Part shown: positions 1 to 7,166 of the stretch, in pieces | How positions within the stretch are numbered: the stretch's first letter is position 1 | How the letters are laid out: the number at the start of each line of letters is the position of its first letter | Assembly (NCBI RefSeq): GCF_004151105.1 | Contig: NZ_PHRF01000064.1 | Coordinates: forward strand, 1 to 64,000 | DNA: 64,000 bases | Origin: Streptomyces sp. L-9-10 | GTDB taxonomy: Bacteria; Actinomycetota; Actinomycetes; Streptomycetales; Streptomycetaceae | Reading direction: 5' to 3' | The notes under the pieces: model-generated | The model's database searches: none | The model's input: only the letters and a program-made list of their open reading frames with translations | What the model was told of the DNA's origin: nothing | Program-made: the position numbers and the translations under genes

Positions 1-506
1 TACGACAGGCTCGACTGGAGCGCGACATACCAGATCAGCGCGTCCTGGGCCTCCGGCGACCTCACCAGCCGCGCCGCACCGGTGGCGGTCTGCACGAGAA
101 TGGCCACCTGGTCCGACCCGTCGGTACCGTAACGGTGGCGCGGATAGAGCAGCGCGGACGTCGTCCCCAGGAACAGGCTCCCGGCACCCCGCCAGCGCGA
201 CGAGCCGGGAAGCAGCATGCCCGCGCTGACAGCGGCACGGGCAACATGCAGAGCGGTCGTCGTCCGGCGTCCACTGACCGCGTGCAACGCCTTCCGGACA
301 AGAGGCGTCGAAGCCGCCTGGACATCCTTGACGATGTCCCAGTCGTTCAGCCCACCCTTCCGCAATTCCTTGCGCTGGGACAGATATTCGACCGACGAGG
401 TCAGAGTGGTGACGGCGGCCAGCCGTTCCGACAGGCCCAACGCCCCGTCCCGGGACACCGGCACAGGACCGAAGACTGCCGAAGCGATCCTTCGTGCGAA
501 TCTCAC
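1..506 (-). CDS. HTTM/SdpB-like membrane protein, N-terminal part, runs off window
   Basis: The first 168 residues of a minus-strand gene are visible; the 3' end lies outside the window. The GTG start at 506 has a GAAAGGA-type ribosome site about 5 bases upstream. The N-terminus is basic and soluble (RFARRIASAVFG). A Gly/Ala-rich hydrophobic stretch follows around residues 85-115, then the motif PRHRYGTDGSDQ and an aromatic segment (DALIWYVALQSSLSY). This layout reminds me of the HTTM / vitamin-K-carboxylase-like superfamily that includes SdpB of the Bacillus sporulation-delaying-peptide system. That is recognition by eye of a partial protein, so family confidence is only moderate. It lies downstream of two small peptide genes, as a maturation or immunity protein would. 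The plus-strand open frames across this stretch look like shadows. Confidence 0.55.
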   Translation of the reverse strand, partial: MRFARRIASAVFGPVPVSRDGALGLSERLAAVTTLTSSVEYLSQRKELRKGGLNDWDIVKDVQAASTPLVRKALHAVSGRRTTTALHVARAAVSAGMLLPGSSRWRGAGSLFLGTTSALLYPRHRYGTDGSDQVAILVQTATGAARLVRSPEAQDALIWYVALQSSLS

Positions 507-557
507 AGGGTTCCTTTCAAAACCGCCCTGAGGACGGCTCCCGTAGAGTGGATAGGG

Positions 558-594
558 TTCTGCCGGGCCAGAACGGACCTCTGGCCCGGCAGAA
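558..594 (-). terminator. 15-bp perfect hairpin between peptide gene and HTTM-like gene
   Basis: Perfect inverted repeat: arms 558-572 (TTCTGCCGGGCCAGA) and 580-594, with a 7-base loop. It sits in the 140-base gap after the second peptide gene and before the membrane-protein start. A hairpin of this strength would stop part of the transcripts, so the peptides could be made in excess of the downstream protein. No T-run follows, which is usual for Streptomyces terminators. Confidence 0.7.
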
Positions 595-646
595 TTGCGT
601 TCATCCGATATCTGCCCCTACAGGGGCGAGGGGTGGGTCACACCGT

Positions 647-805
647 TCAGCCGCGACCGACCCCGAACGCTCCTACGAGGGCGGATGCGATGGCGACCGC
701 CCCCAGGAAGGCCGACGGGGTGGCCAGCACCGCATCGGCGTCGGTGAACACCGTTTCCTCGGCCGGCAACTCCATATTGTTGATGACCTCGAGAATGTCG
801 TTCAT
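647..805 (-). CDS. small hydrophobic peptide 1, bacteriocin/RiPP-precursor-like (52 aa)
   Basis: A 52-residue open frame. The start ATG at 805 has GGAG seven bases upstream; an in-frame ATG at 811 is too close to that site. The N-terminal half is acidic (MNDILEVINNMELPAEE, then FTDADA). The C-terminal half is hydrophobic and Gly/Ala-rich, beginning VLATPSAFLGAV and ending GAFGVGRG. It shares the block VLATP-(S/A)-F and the acidic-leader plus hydrophobic-core layout with the next gene upstream (878-1054), so the two look like diverged duplicates. There is no Cys and no obvious Sec signal. With an HTTM/SdpB-like gene downstream, a processed antimicrobial or signalling peptide is a reasonable guess. 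I do not recognise a named family. Confidence 0.6.
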   Translation of the reverse strand: MNDILEVINNMELPAEETVFTDADAVLATPSAFLGAVAIASALVGAFGVGRG

Positions 806-877
806 TTTCATCTCCGAAATATGTGAAGTTCACGAACTATTGAATGGGTAACGGGTGGCCTGAGCCATCTGGTGTGC

Positions 878-1054
878 CTAGCCGACGAGTTGGCCCAGCG
901 CGTAGGCGCCACCGACGAGCGTTACGCCCCCGACGAGAGCGGCCGCGAAGGCAGGGGTCGCCAGAACCGGGCCGTGGTCCTGATGCGGAGACTGGTTTTC
1001 GTCGATCCGACCGAGATCCAGTTCCTCGTTGAAGTAAGAGACGATGTCAACCAT
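878..1054 (-). CDS. small hydrophobic peptide 2, bacteriocin/RiPP-precursor-like (58 aa)
   Basis: A 58-residue frame. ATG at 1054 has GGAG eight bases upstream; the longer open frame to 1105 has no better start. The acidic and polar N-terminus (MVDIVSYFNEELDLGRIDE, with QSPHQDHG after it) is followed by VLATPAFAAALVGG and a second hydrophobic block ending YALGQLVG. The LVGG pair resembles a double-glycine processing site, but that is inference. It is the first gene of the apparent operon peptide 2 - peptide 1 - hairpin - HTTM-like protein, with 72 bases between the peptide genes. Upstream lies a region dense in GTGA...TCAC palindromes. Confidence 0.6.
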   Translation of the reverse strand: MVDIVSYFNEELDLGRIDENQSPHQDHGPVLATPAFAAALVGGVTLVGGAYALGQLVG

Positions 1055-1112
1055 GAGATGCGCTCCAGTTCGTAATGTGCCGGATGCATGACTGCCGCTG
1101 ACCATGTGGCAG

Positions 1113-1243
1113 GTGAAACTCAGTCACATGACGGCCTTCAGTGCGTTATTGACGGGTGGCATCCGCAACATTTCGCGGTGACCCCGCGTCATGGCCAAGG
1201 ATGAAAGCACCCTCAGTGACAGAGGCGATATGACGTGAGTCAC
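1113..1243. promoter_or_regulatory. two GTGA...TCAC palindromic elements upstream of the peptide operon
   Basis: At 1113-1127 the arms GTGA and GTCAC are separated by a short spacer. At 1235-1243 the sequence GTGAGTCAC is itself a 9-base palindrome. Both share their half-sites with the larger repeats at 1275-1308 and 1391-1406, suggesting one regulator with several sites. The first lies only about 60 bases upstream of the peptide 2 start. Confidence 0.4.
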
Positions 1244-1274
1244 ACTCTCATCCAGAAGAAGAGCATCCGGCTCC

Positions 1275-1308
1275 TGACGCATGTCACGGCGCGATGTGAC
1301 ATGCGTCA
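1275..1308. promoter_or_regulatory. 13-bp perfect inverted repeat TGACGCATGTCAC / GTGACATGCGTCA
   Basis: Arms 1275-1287 and 1296-1308 are exact reverse complements with an 8-base spacer. Each arm itself contains a GTCAC/GTGAC half-site, so it could bind two dimers of a regulator or form a cruciform. It lies about 220 bases upstream of the first peptide gene. Confidence 0.55.
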
Positions 1309-1390
1309 TCCGGGGCCATGGCAGCCCCCGCTTGATCGATTCTCGCCGCATCGGAAACATTTCAGCCAGGCTCGCGATTCGAGCCAAGGG

Positions 1391-1406
1391 TGTGACTCAA
1401 GTCACA
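1391..1406. promoter_or_regulatory. CRP/FNR-type consensus palindrome TGTGA-N6-TCACA
   Basis: The 16 bases TGTGACTCAAGTCACA match the classical CRP/FNR-family consensus exactly, and fit the GTG-N6-GNCAC core described for Streptomyces Crp. It is 337 bases from the peptide 2 start and about 745 bases from the plus-strand gene at 2152, so its target is uncertain. It is the cleanest of four related sites in the region. Confidence 0.5.
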
Positions 1407-2151
1407 GTGTTTGGTGATGGTGGCCCGAACCGTGTGGAGTGTGCAGCGTTCAAGTGCCGGGACTGCCAAGGCTGTTGTGGACGGCGGTGGCATCAGGGCG
1501 GGATTGCTTGGATCACGGTCCGCAGGGGGCATCGCGCGAACCCGAGGCCGTCGAGTGGCAACGCGTGCCCGGCGCCGACCGGAGCGCCAGCGGGCCGGGG
1601 CGGCGGGGCCCGGTGCGCCCTGGACCGCCGCGCAACTCCGGGGTCACGTAGCCCCGTCGGCGCGCCGCGTGTCAGTCAGCGGTCTCCGATGTGACACACC
1701 GGACGTAGTCCTGGGCCATGGACGACGGCCAGGTTTGACGGACCGGCGTCACGGAGCCGCTGCCTCCGGCTGGGACGCCGCAACCTCACCGGCATTCAGT
1801 CGGCGGTTGATCAACCTCGCCCCGACAGCCGGCGCCGGAGGGACGATGGTCGTCACGCTCAGTCGCCATCCGCTCGGACGGGCGCCGCGCCTTCCGCCTG
1901 CGATAGCACCGCACCCCGCCACATACCCAGCCATCGAACTATTCCTTGGCGCCCGCCCCCGGCGGTATAGACCTCCGCAGACTCCGCTGACACTCATTCG
2001 AAACACCGGCACGAATACGGGCCTTCTCCTTCAAACCCCTCGAGCAGACAGTTGGCAAGTGCTCATTGCGGCCGCGCATTGTGATTCATCGCCTTTCCGA
2101 CGGTGGTTGGCTGTCGGTGGCGTGTGGTTGGTTGGAGGTATGTATCTAGCA

Positions 2152-2901
2152 GTGAAGGAAGCGCCCAATCCATCCGACTTGTTCGACCGCGCCCGTGCGC
2201 TTGCCGTGATCAGCATGATCCGATGGGGGTGCTATTCGGGCGATTCGGACTGGACCGGATACTGCATGGCACAGCGGGGCGAGGGATGGAAGGCAACCCT
2301 GCGGCTGGGCTACCACGGCGTCGATATCCACTTCACCGATGCAGGCGTCGTCGCGGCCTGGCTTCTCCATGAATCTCGTTTCTCGAGCGTGGAATATCCG
2401 GAGGAGTGGCGCTCCATTCTTACCCAAATCCCCGGGCCCTTCCGCGCACTCCTCAACGACAAGGACACCACCATCGGGTTGCGGATAGAAAAGGATATAC
2501 CGGAACTGAATGGGGTGATGTGGCGATCTGCGGGCGACACTGCCTGGCGTATGCCGGAAATAATCCACCCTGAGGCCCTCGAGTGGGACGAGAACACTTC
2601 AGATGCCTTCAAAGACGAGGATGCCACCGACCTGCTGAGCGACTACATTGACCGCGTGCTCGACAAGCCACAGTGGTGCCCTTCGATAGTCGAGGAGGGT
2701 GTGTTCGAGGACCCGCTGGGCGAGCGGATCCCCATTTCTGAAGTCGCCTTGCCCATCACGGGCATGACGGAGGTGGAGGCCATCCGTCAGGTACTCGCGT
2801 TGCGCCCGGTCACCGAGCAGATCGTCCGCACCCTTCATCCCACCAGAACCCTGGCAGAGGTCCTCGACTTCCTGGACAGCACCGGCTACCCACGCAAATG
2901 A
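2152..2901 (+). CDS. unrecognised 249-residue protein
   Basis: I do not recognise this protein. It is acidic, soluble and about 249 residues from the GTG at 2152 (start MKEAPNPSDLFDRAR). An ATG at 2140 directly abuts a GGAGG at 2134-2138, while the GTG lies 13 bases after it, so neither spacing is ideal. The N-terminal half is rich in aromatic residues and Gly (IRWGCYSGDSDWTGYCMA); the C-terminus is helical (TEQIVRTLHPTRTLAEVLDFL). No signal peptide or membrane segment is seen. Base composition is less GC-biased than the core genes to the right, consistent with accessory DNA. It is convergent with the damaged kinase gene. It could be an immunity or effector-type protein, but nothing shown proves that. 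Confidence 0.6.
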   Translation: MKEAPNPSDLFDRARALAVISMIRWGCYSGDSDWTGYCMAQRGEGWKATLRLGYHGVDIHFTDAGVVAAWLLHESRFSSVEYPEEWRSILTQIPGPFRALLNDKDTTIGLRIEKDIPELNGVMWRSAGDTAWRMPEIIHPEALEWDENTSDAFKDEDATDLLSDYIDRVLDKPQWCPSIVEEGVFEDPLGERIPISEVALPITGMTEVEAIRQVLALRPVTEQIVRTLHPTRTLAEVLDFLDSTGYPRK

Positions 2902-2952
2902 CACCAAGTCAATCTCTTCAGATGCTCGCGCTGCCGGCCGATCCCGGATCCC

Positions 2953-2969
2953 GCGTGTGCCCCACACGC
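2953..2969. terminator. small bidirectional hairpin between convergent genes
   Basis: Arms GCGTGTG (2953-2959) and CACACGC (2963-2969) flank a 3-base loop, in the 80-base gap between the unknown plus-strand gene and the minus-strand kinase. Confidence 0.45.
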
Positions 2970-2981
2970 CAAAGAAGGTGC

Positions 2982-4113
2982 TCAGGGGAAGAGGATGGTG
3001 ATGGTCGGGCCGCCGAGGGGGTTGGCGCGTGCGGTGGCCTCGGCCTTATGGGCCCGGGCAATGGAGTGCACTATGGGACAGTCCGAGCCCGGCTCCTTCG
3101 GCGGAGGCTTGGTGTCGCTGTTCCATTCGGCGGAAGGGCTCGAACAGCAGGGGTGCGACATCGTCGGGGATGCAGGGGCCGGTGTTGGTGACGGTCAGGG
3201 CCCGGTCGGTGAGGGTGAGGGACACGGTGCCACCGGGCTGGTTGTAGCGCAGTGCGTTGTCGACGAGGTTGCGCACCATGAGGCCGAGAAGAGTGGCGTC
3301 GCCGTCGACGGATTCCGGCTGCAGCGACGTGGAGAAGGTGACGTCGCGCCGTTCCGCATGCGCGGCGGCCTCCGTGAGGACCTCGGCAGCGGTCTGGTCC
3401 AGCCGCACGGGCTGCGGTCGAGGTACTTGGGTGCCCGCGGTGGCGAGCAGCAGCAAGGAGTCAATTACGTGCTCGCTCCGCTTCGCCACCTCCAGTAGTT
3501 CGTCGCGGATCCATGCGACGCGTTCGGGGTCGGAGTCGGCCAGTCCGATCTGGGCAGCGGAGCGCTGGATCGCGAGCGGGGTGCGCAGTTCGTGGGCGGC
3601 GTTCGCGGCGAACCGTTGCTGAGCTGTCACCAGTTCTTCGAGCCGGTCCAGCATCGAGTCGAAGGTGTCGGCCAGCTCTTTGAGCTCTCCGGGCGGAGCC
3701 TTGAGGCTGATGCGCTGGTGGAGGGTGTCGCCGGAGAGTCTGCGGGCGGTGGCGGCGATGACGCCGACCGGTCGCAGCACTCGTGCGGACATCCACCTCG
3801 CCATGAGGAGAGAGATCAGGGCGAATACACCGAGCGTGATGAGGGTGACGGTGAGCAGACGGCTCAAGGTTGTGGAAGTGATCATGTCCACTGTTTCGAT
3901 TTTGAGTGTGCGTCCTGGTCTCAGCCCCTCCTCGAGCTGTTCCGGTCTGGCGCGAGAGCTGTCAGTGAAGGCACTGTTGATGCGATTGTCGAGACTGTTC
4001 TGGACGAAGACGTAGATGACGGCCGCCAAGAGCGTGTGGGCGGCGAGGAGAAGGCCCCCGTACAGCGTGGTCAAGCAGGCGCGCTCTGTCATCGGGCGCA
4101 GTCGGCGGATCAT
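2982..4113 (-). pseudogene. sensor histidine kinase with a C-terminal frameshift
   Basis: An OmpR-partner kinase with two N-terminal membrane segments (about residues 13-37 and 84-107), a HAMP region, an H-box (NAAHELRTPLA, near residue 174), an N-box (NLVDNALRYN) and a G2 box (GAGLGLS). Just after G2 the reading frame breaks: as given, the protein ends SHSALHCPGP at 3046. Skipping one G of the GGG at 3075-3077 restores a normal ending, IVHSIARAHKAEATAR... to ILFP, with a stop at 2982-2984. So one extra base in a homopolymer explains it. It may be a real mutation or a sequencing error; the altered regulator next door favours real decay. The start ATG at 4113 overlaps the regulator stop by 4 bases. 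Confidence 0.85.
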
Positions 4114-4868
4114 GGTGTGTCGTTCTCGGTGCGAGCGCGGTCGACGGCTTCCACGGCATTTGATGAGATGCGGTAGACGACGCCGGGGACGGTCTCGATG
4201 ACGGGGGGATCGCCGAGTTTCGCGCGCAGGCGACTCACGGTGACACGTACGGGGTTGCTGTCATGGCCGACGCGTTCGTCCCAGACCTTTTCGATCAGGT
4301 CTTCGCTGCTGACGATGCCTCCCGCGGCGCGCATGAGGGTTTCGAGGACGGCGAATTCCTTGCGGGTCAGGGCCAGCCGCTGTTCGTTGCGTGTGGCCTG
4401 GCGGCCTGGCATGTCCAGGGTGATGCCCATTCTTTCTATCACCGGGGGCAGCGCCGGTAGGGTGCGGCGGCCGAGGGCGAGGAGACGTGCGAGGAGTTCT
4501 TCGTGGCAGAACGGCTTGACGAGGTAGTCGTCCGCGCCTATACGCAGGCCCGCGATGCGTTCCGGGACCGTGGTCGAGGCAGTGAGCATGAGGATCCGGG
4601 TGAGGAGACTCTCGGCCACGATGCGACGGCAAAGCTCGTCACCGTGTAGTCCCGGCAGGTCTCGGGCCAGGACAAGGACGTCATAGTCGCCGAGTCGCAG
4701 CTTCTGCCAGCCGTTCAGGCCGTCGAAGGCGAGGTCCACTGTCATCGCCTCCCGGCGCAGCCCTTCGGCGATCATGGTTGCCAGGAATCTCTCGTCTTCC
4801 ACCACCAGGGCGTGTATCGAAAGAACGCGGGGTACCCCAGGAGCTGGCGTCTCACGTGACGGTGACAT
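4110..4868 (-). CDS. OmpR/PhoB-type response regulator lacking the phosphoacceptor Asp
   Basis: A 252-residue regulator: receiver domain (about residues 17-130: ALVVEDER acidic pocket, switch Thr in LMLTAS, Lys in LVKPF) and a winged-helix DNA-binding domain (about 150-240: LTRKEFAVLETL, VRVTVSRLRAKLG, VPGVVYRIS). The strand that normally carries the phosphorylated Asp reads DVLVLARDLPG; the family form is VVLDRDLPG, so Asp is replaced by Ala. Unless activity no longer needs phosphorylation, the protein cannot respond to its kinase, which is itself frameshifted. The ATG at 4868 gives an unusual 16-residue N-terminal extension, and no better start is visible. It is divergent from the HAD fragment at 4878. 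Confidence 0.85.
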   Translation of the reverse strand: MSPSRETPAPGVPRVLSIHALVVEDERFLATMIAEGLRREAMTVDLAFDGLNGWQKLRLGDYDVLVLARDLPGLHGDELCRRIVAESLLTRILMLTASTTVPERIAGLRIGADDYLVKPFCHEELLARLLALGRRTLPALPPVIERMGITLDMPGRQATRNEQRLALTRKEFAVLETLMRAAGGIVSSEDLIEKVWDERVGHDSNPVRVTVSRLRAKLGDPPVIETVPGVVYRISSNAVEAVDRARTENDTP

Positions 4869-4877
4869 CCTTGGCCG

Positions 4878-5066
4878 GTGTTCTCAACCGATCATGCGGG
4901 TGCCGTGTTCTTCGATGTCGATGGCACCCTCGTCCCAGGCACGAGTTCATCGGTCTTCCTGGCCGGCTTCCTCGGCCATCGGGACGAGTTGCTGACCGCC
5001 GCGATCTGGCACAACGACGCCACCGGACAAACCGTCCTACGCTCACTGATCGCCTACGATCACTGA
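4878..5066 (+). pseudogene. truncated HAD-superfamily phosphatase fragment
   Basis: A 62-residue frame from a GTG start. It begins like SerB/HAD-IB phosphatases: motif I, FFDVDGTLV, then PGTSSSVFLAGFLGHRDELL. After about 40 residues the similarity stops and the frame ends at AYDH. A functional HAD enzyme needs motifs II-IV and some 200 residues, so this is a remnant, perhaps left by a deletion ending near the ArsR promoter. It lies 10 bases from the divergent response-regulator start. Confidence 0.65.
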
Positions 5067-5109
5067 CCCCTTGGACTAGGTCCCCAGGCACTCCGACTCC
5101 GCAAGATTT

Positions 5110-5131
5110 ATTGCGCAGTTTATATTGCGCA
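5110..5131. promoter_or_regulatory. two ATTGCGCA repeats upstream of the ArsR gene (probable operator)
   Basis: ATTGCGCA occurs at 5110-5117 and 5124-5131, 14 bases apart, each containing the self-complementary core TGCGCA. The AT-rich spacer (GTTTAT) and the position 30-50 bases upstream of the regulator start fit an autoregulatory operator overlapping the promoter. Confidence 0.45.
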
Positions 5132-5159
5132 ACTTTTCTTTCCTTTCTAACCTGGAGGT

Positions 5160-5747
5160 ATGTCGGACACGGAACCCCGCAGAATCACGGACCTCGACAC
5201 GCTCAAGGCGTTCGGTCATCCGCTGCGCATGAAGCTCTACCGGGCGCTCTACATCGCGCGCACGGCCACCGCTTCGCAGCTCGCCGACCAAGTGGACGAG
5301 GCCGTGTCACTGGTCAGCTACCACCTGCGCAAACTCGCCGATCACGGACTGATCGAGGAGGCGGAACCGCAGGGGAACGACGGACGGGAGCGATGGTGGC
5401 AGCCTGCCTCGCAGGGACTGAGCTTCCATGACGCGGACTTCCGGGACGCGCCGGAGAAGGCCGCCACCCATGCCGCGGTAGGACGGATGTCGTTCGAGCA
5501 GCGCTCCGATCTCTACCGCGGCTATCTCGACACCCAGGGCGCCTGGGGCGTCGAATGGCGTTCCGCTTCCTTCAGCAGTGAGTACCTGGCCCCGCTCACC
5601 GCCCCGGAGCTGGCCGCGTTCAGCGAGGAGCTGCACCGGCTGGTCAAGAGGTACGAGGCCGCCGGCCGGGCCGCCGCGGACGCGGGAGACACCGTGGGGC
5701 GCGAGAACGTCGCGCTGCACCTGTACGGATTCCCGTTCCGCCCCTGA
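5160..5747 (+). CDS. ArsR-type winged-helix regulator
   Basis: A 195-residue protein. Residues 10-75 form an ArsR-like winged helix (LDTLKAFGHPLRMKLYRAL, then QLADQVDEAVSLVSYHLRKLADHGLIEE). The longer C-terminal half, with WWQPASQG and Trp/Tyr-rich helices, may sense a ligand. There are no Cys pairs for metal sensing. The GGAGG site at 5154-5158 ends one base before the ATG at 5160, unusually close, but no downstream start is plausible. The MFS exporter gene follows about 100 bases later on the same strand, so this regulator likely controls it and itself through the ATTGCGCA repeats. Confidence 0.8.
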   Translation: MSDTEPRRITDLDTLKAFGHPLRMKLYRALYIARTATASQLADQVDEAVSLVSYHLRKLADHGLIEEAEPQGNDGRERWWQPASQGLSFHDADFRDAPEKAATHAAVGRMSFEQRSDLYRGYLDTQGAWGVEWRSASFSSEYLAPLTAPELAAFSEELHRLVKRYEAAGRAAADAGDTVGRENVALHLYGFPFRP

Positions 5748-5846
5748 GGCACGGAACTCCCGTGCCGCGCGCGCGGATTCCCGTTCCCCGCGCGCGGATT
5801 CCCGCCCGCACCCGCATCGCCCCGGCCCCGAGAGGATCACGCCCTC

Positions 5847-7139
5847 ATGAGCGCCACCGCCCTGCCCACGCCCGCCGCCCCGGTCCCGGAGCGACCCGCT
5901 CACCGCGACCCCAACGTACTGCGCTGGCTCACCGCCTACACCGCCTCCATGGTCGGCGACAGCGTCTACTACATGGCGCTGTCCTGGGCCGCGATCCGCA
6001 CCGGCAGCCCCGGGCAGGCCGGTCTCGTCCTCGCCCTCGGTGCCGTTCCGCGCGCCGTGCTGATGCTCGGCGGGGGAGTACTCGCCGACCGGTTCGGGCC
6101 ACGCCTGGTCGTCATCGGCAGCGACGCCGCGCGCTGTGTCCTCATCCTGGGCATCGCGGTGGCGCTGCTGTTCACCGGCCCCGCCCTCTGGCTGCTGATC
6201 ACGGTCGCGCTCCTCTTCGGAACCGTGGACGCGCTCTTCCTGCCCGCCGTCGGCGCCCTGCCGCCCCGGATCACCGCGCCGGGCCAACTGGCGCGTGTCC
6301 AGGGCATGCGCGGGCTCGCGGCCCGTATCGCCAATGTCGCCGGAGCACCGCTCGGCGGGCTCGCGGTGGCGCTCGGCGGCTCGGTCACGGCCTTCGCCGT
6401 CGCCGGGGCGCTGTTCGCGCTGTCCCTCCCGCTGCTGCTCGCCGTACGGATGACACCGGGACCGGCGAAGGCCCCGGCGGACGGCGTGGAGGCCAGTACC
6501 GCGGAGGCCGGTACCGCGGAGGCCGGCACCGCGTGGGGCGAACTGCGGGACGGGCTCCGTTACATCCGCCGCCATCGCGTGCTCGCCCCGCTGATGCTGG
6601 TCATCGCCATCGGTGAACTGGGCTTCGTCGGCCCGCTCAACATCGGACTCACCCTGCTCGTCCAGGAGCGCGGCTGGGGCGCCGACGGCATGGGGTGGAT
6701 CGTGGCGGCCTTCGGCACCGGCGCGGGCGCCAGCTCACTGCTGCTCACCGTGCGCGGACGGATACCGCGCGCGGGACTCACGCTGTCCGTCGTCCTGTGC
6801 GGCGGAGCCGTCGCCGTAGCGGCACTCGCGTACGCGCCCTCGCTCGCCCCGGCCGTTCTCGCCGGTGTCTCCATCGGACTGCTGGCGGGGCTGAGCGGCG
6901 CGCTGACCGGAGCCCTGCTCCAGACGGCGGCCGACCCGGCCTACATGGGCCGGGTCACTTCCGTGGCGACACTCTTCACACTCGGCGTCGCGCCGCTCTG
7001 CTACCCGGTCACCGGCGCGGCGACCGGCCTGTGGGGCACGGGCCCGGTCTTCGTCGTCAGCGCGGCGGTCTGCGGCACGGGGGGCCTGCTCGGCCTCTGC
7101 TCCAAGGCCTTCCGCCGCGCCGAACTGCCCGCGTCCTGA
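5847..7139 (+). CDS. MFS transporter, probable drug/metabolite exporter
   Basis: A 430-residue inner-membrane protein with about 12 hydrophobic segments. A soluble linker near residues 205-230 contains a short EAGTAEAGTA repeat. The first segments (YTASMVGDSVYYMALSWAA, and later VLADRFGPRLVVIGSDAAR, an MFS loop-2-3 motif) match the MFS exporters often placed after ArsR-type regulators. GAGAGGA precedes the ATG. The substrate cannot be told from sequence. The gap before it carries two copies of GCGCGCGGATTCCCG (about 5767-5805). Confidence 0.85.
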   Translation: MSATALPTPAAPVPERPAHRDPNVLRWLTAYTASMVGDSVYYMALSWAAIRTGSPGQAGLVLALGAVPRAVLMLGGGVLADRFGPRLVVIGSDAARCVLILGIAVALLFTGPALWLLITVALLFGTVDALFLPAVGALPPRITAPGQLARVQGMRGLAARIANVAGAPLGGLAVALGGSVTAFAVAGALFALSLPLLLAVRMTPGPAKAPADGVEASTAEAGTAEAGTAWGELRDGLRYIRRHRVLAPLMLVIAIGELGFVGPLNIGLTLLVQERGWGADGMGWIVAAFGTGAGASSLLLTVRGRIPRAGLTLSVVLCGGAVAVAALAYAPSLAPAVLAGVSIGLLAGLSGALTGALLQTAADPAYMGRVTSVATLFTLGVAPLCYPVTGAATGLWGTGPVFVVSAAVCGTGGLLGLCSKAFRRAELPAS

Positions 7140-7166
7140 GGCGCGGAGCCCTGTGGCAGTGGCCTG

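Larger units (their letters stand above)
1055..2151. other. long intergenic region, probable regulatory DNA, no convincing gene
   Basis: About 1.1 kb separates the peptide operon from the next plus-strand gene. Several open frames cross it on both strands, but none has a good ribosome site, a recognisable product or a clean codon bias. The half nearest the peptides holds at least four GTGA...TCAC-type palindromes (annotated separately). The half nearest 2151 has lower GC than the rest of the window, and I see no distinct element in it. Confidence 0.5.

Noticed and set aside
135..851. 238-codon plus-strand frame over the HTTM-like and peptide genes
   Set aside because: No ribosome site, no domain, and it covers the hairpin and small genes that have good signals on the other strand.
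1124..1387. 87-codon minus-strand frame in the palindrome region
   Set aside because: It lies across the GTGAC palindromes and has no ribosome site or domain.
1411..2151. Long N-terminal extension of the 2152 gene
   Set aside because: Residues before 2140 are Arg/Pro/Thr-rich noise with no start signal; coding character begins near 2140-2152.
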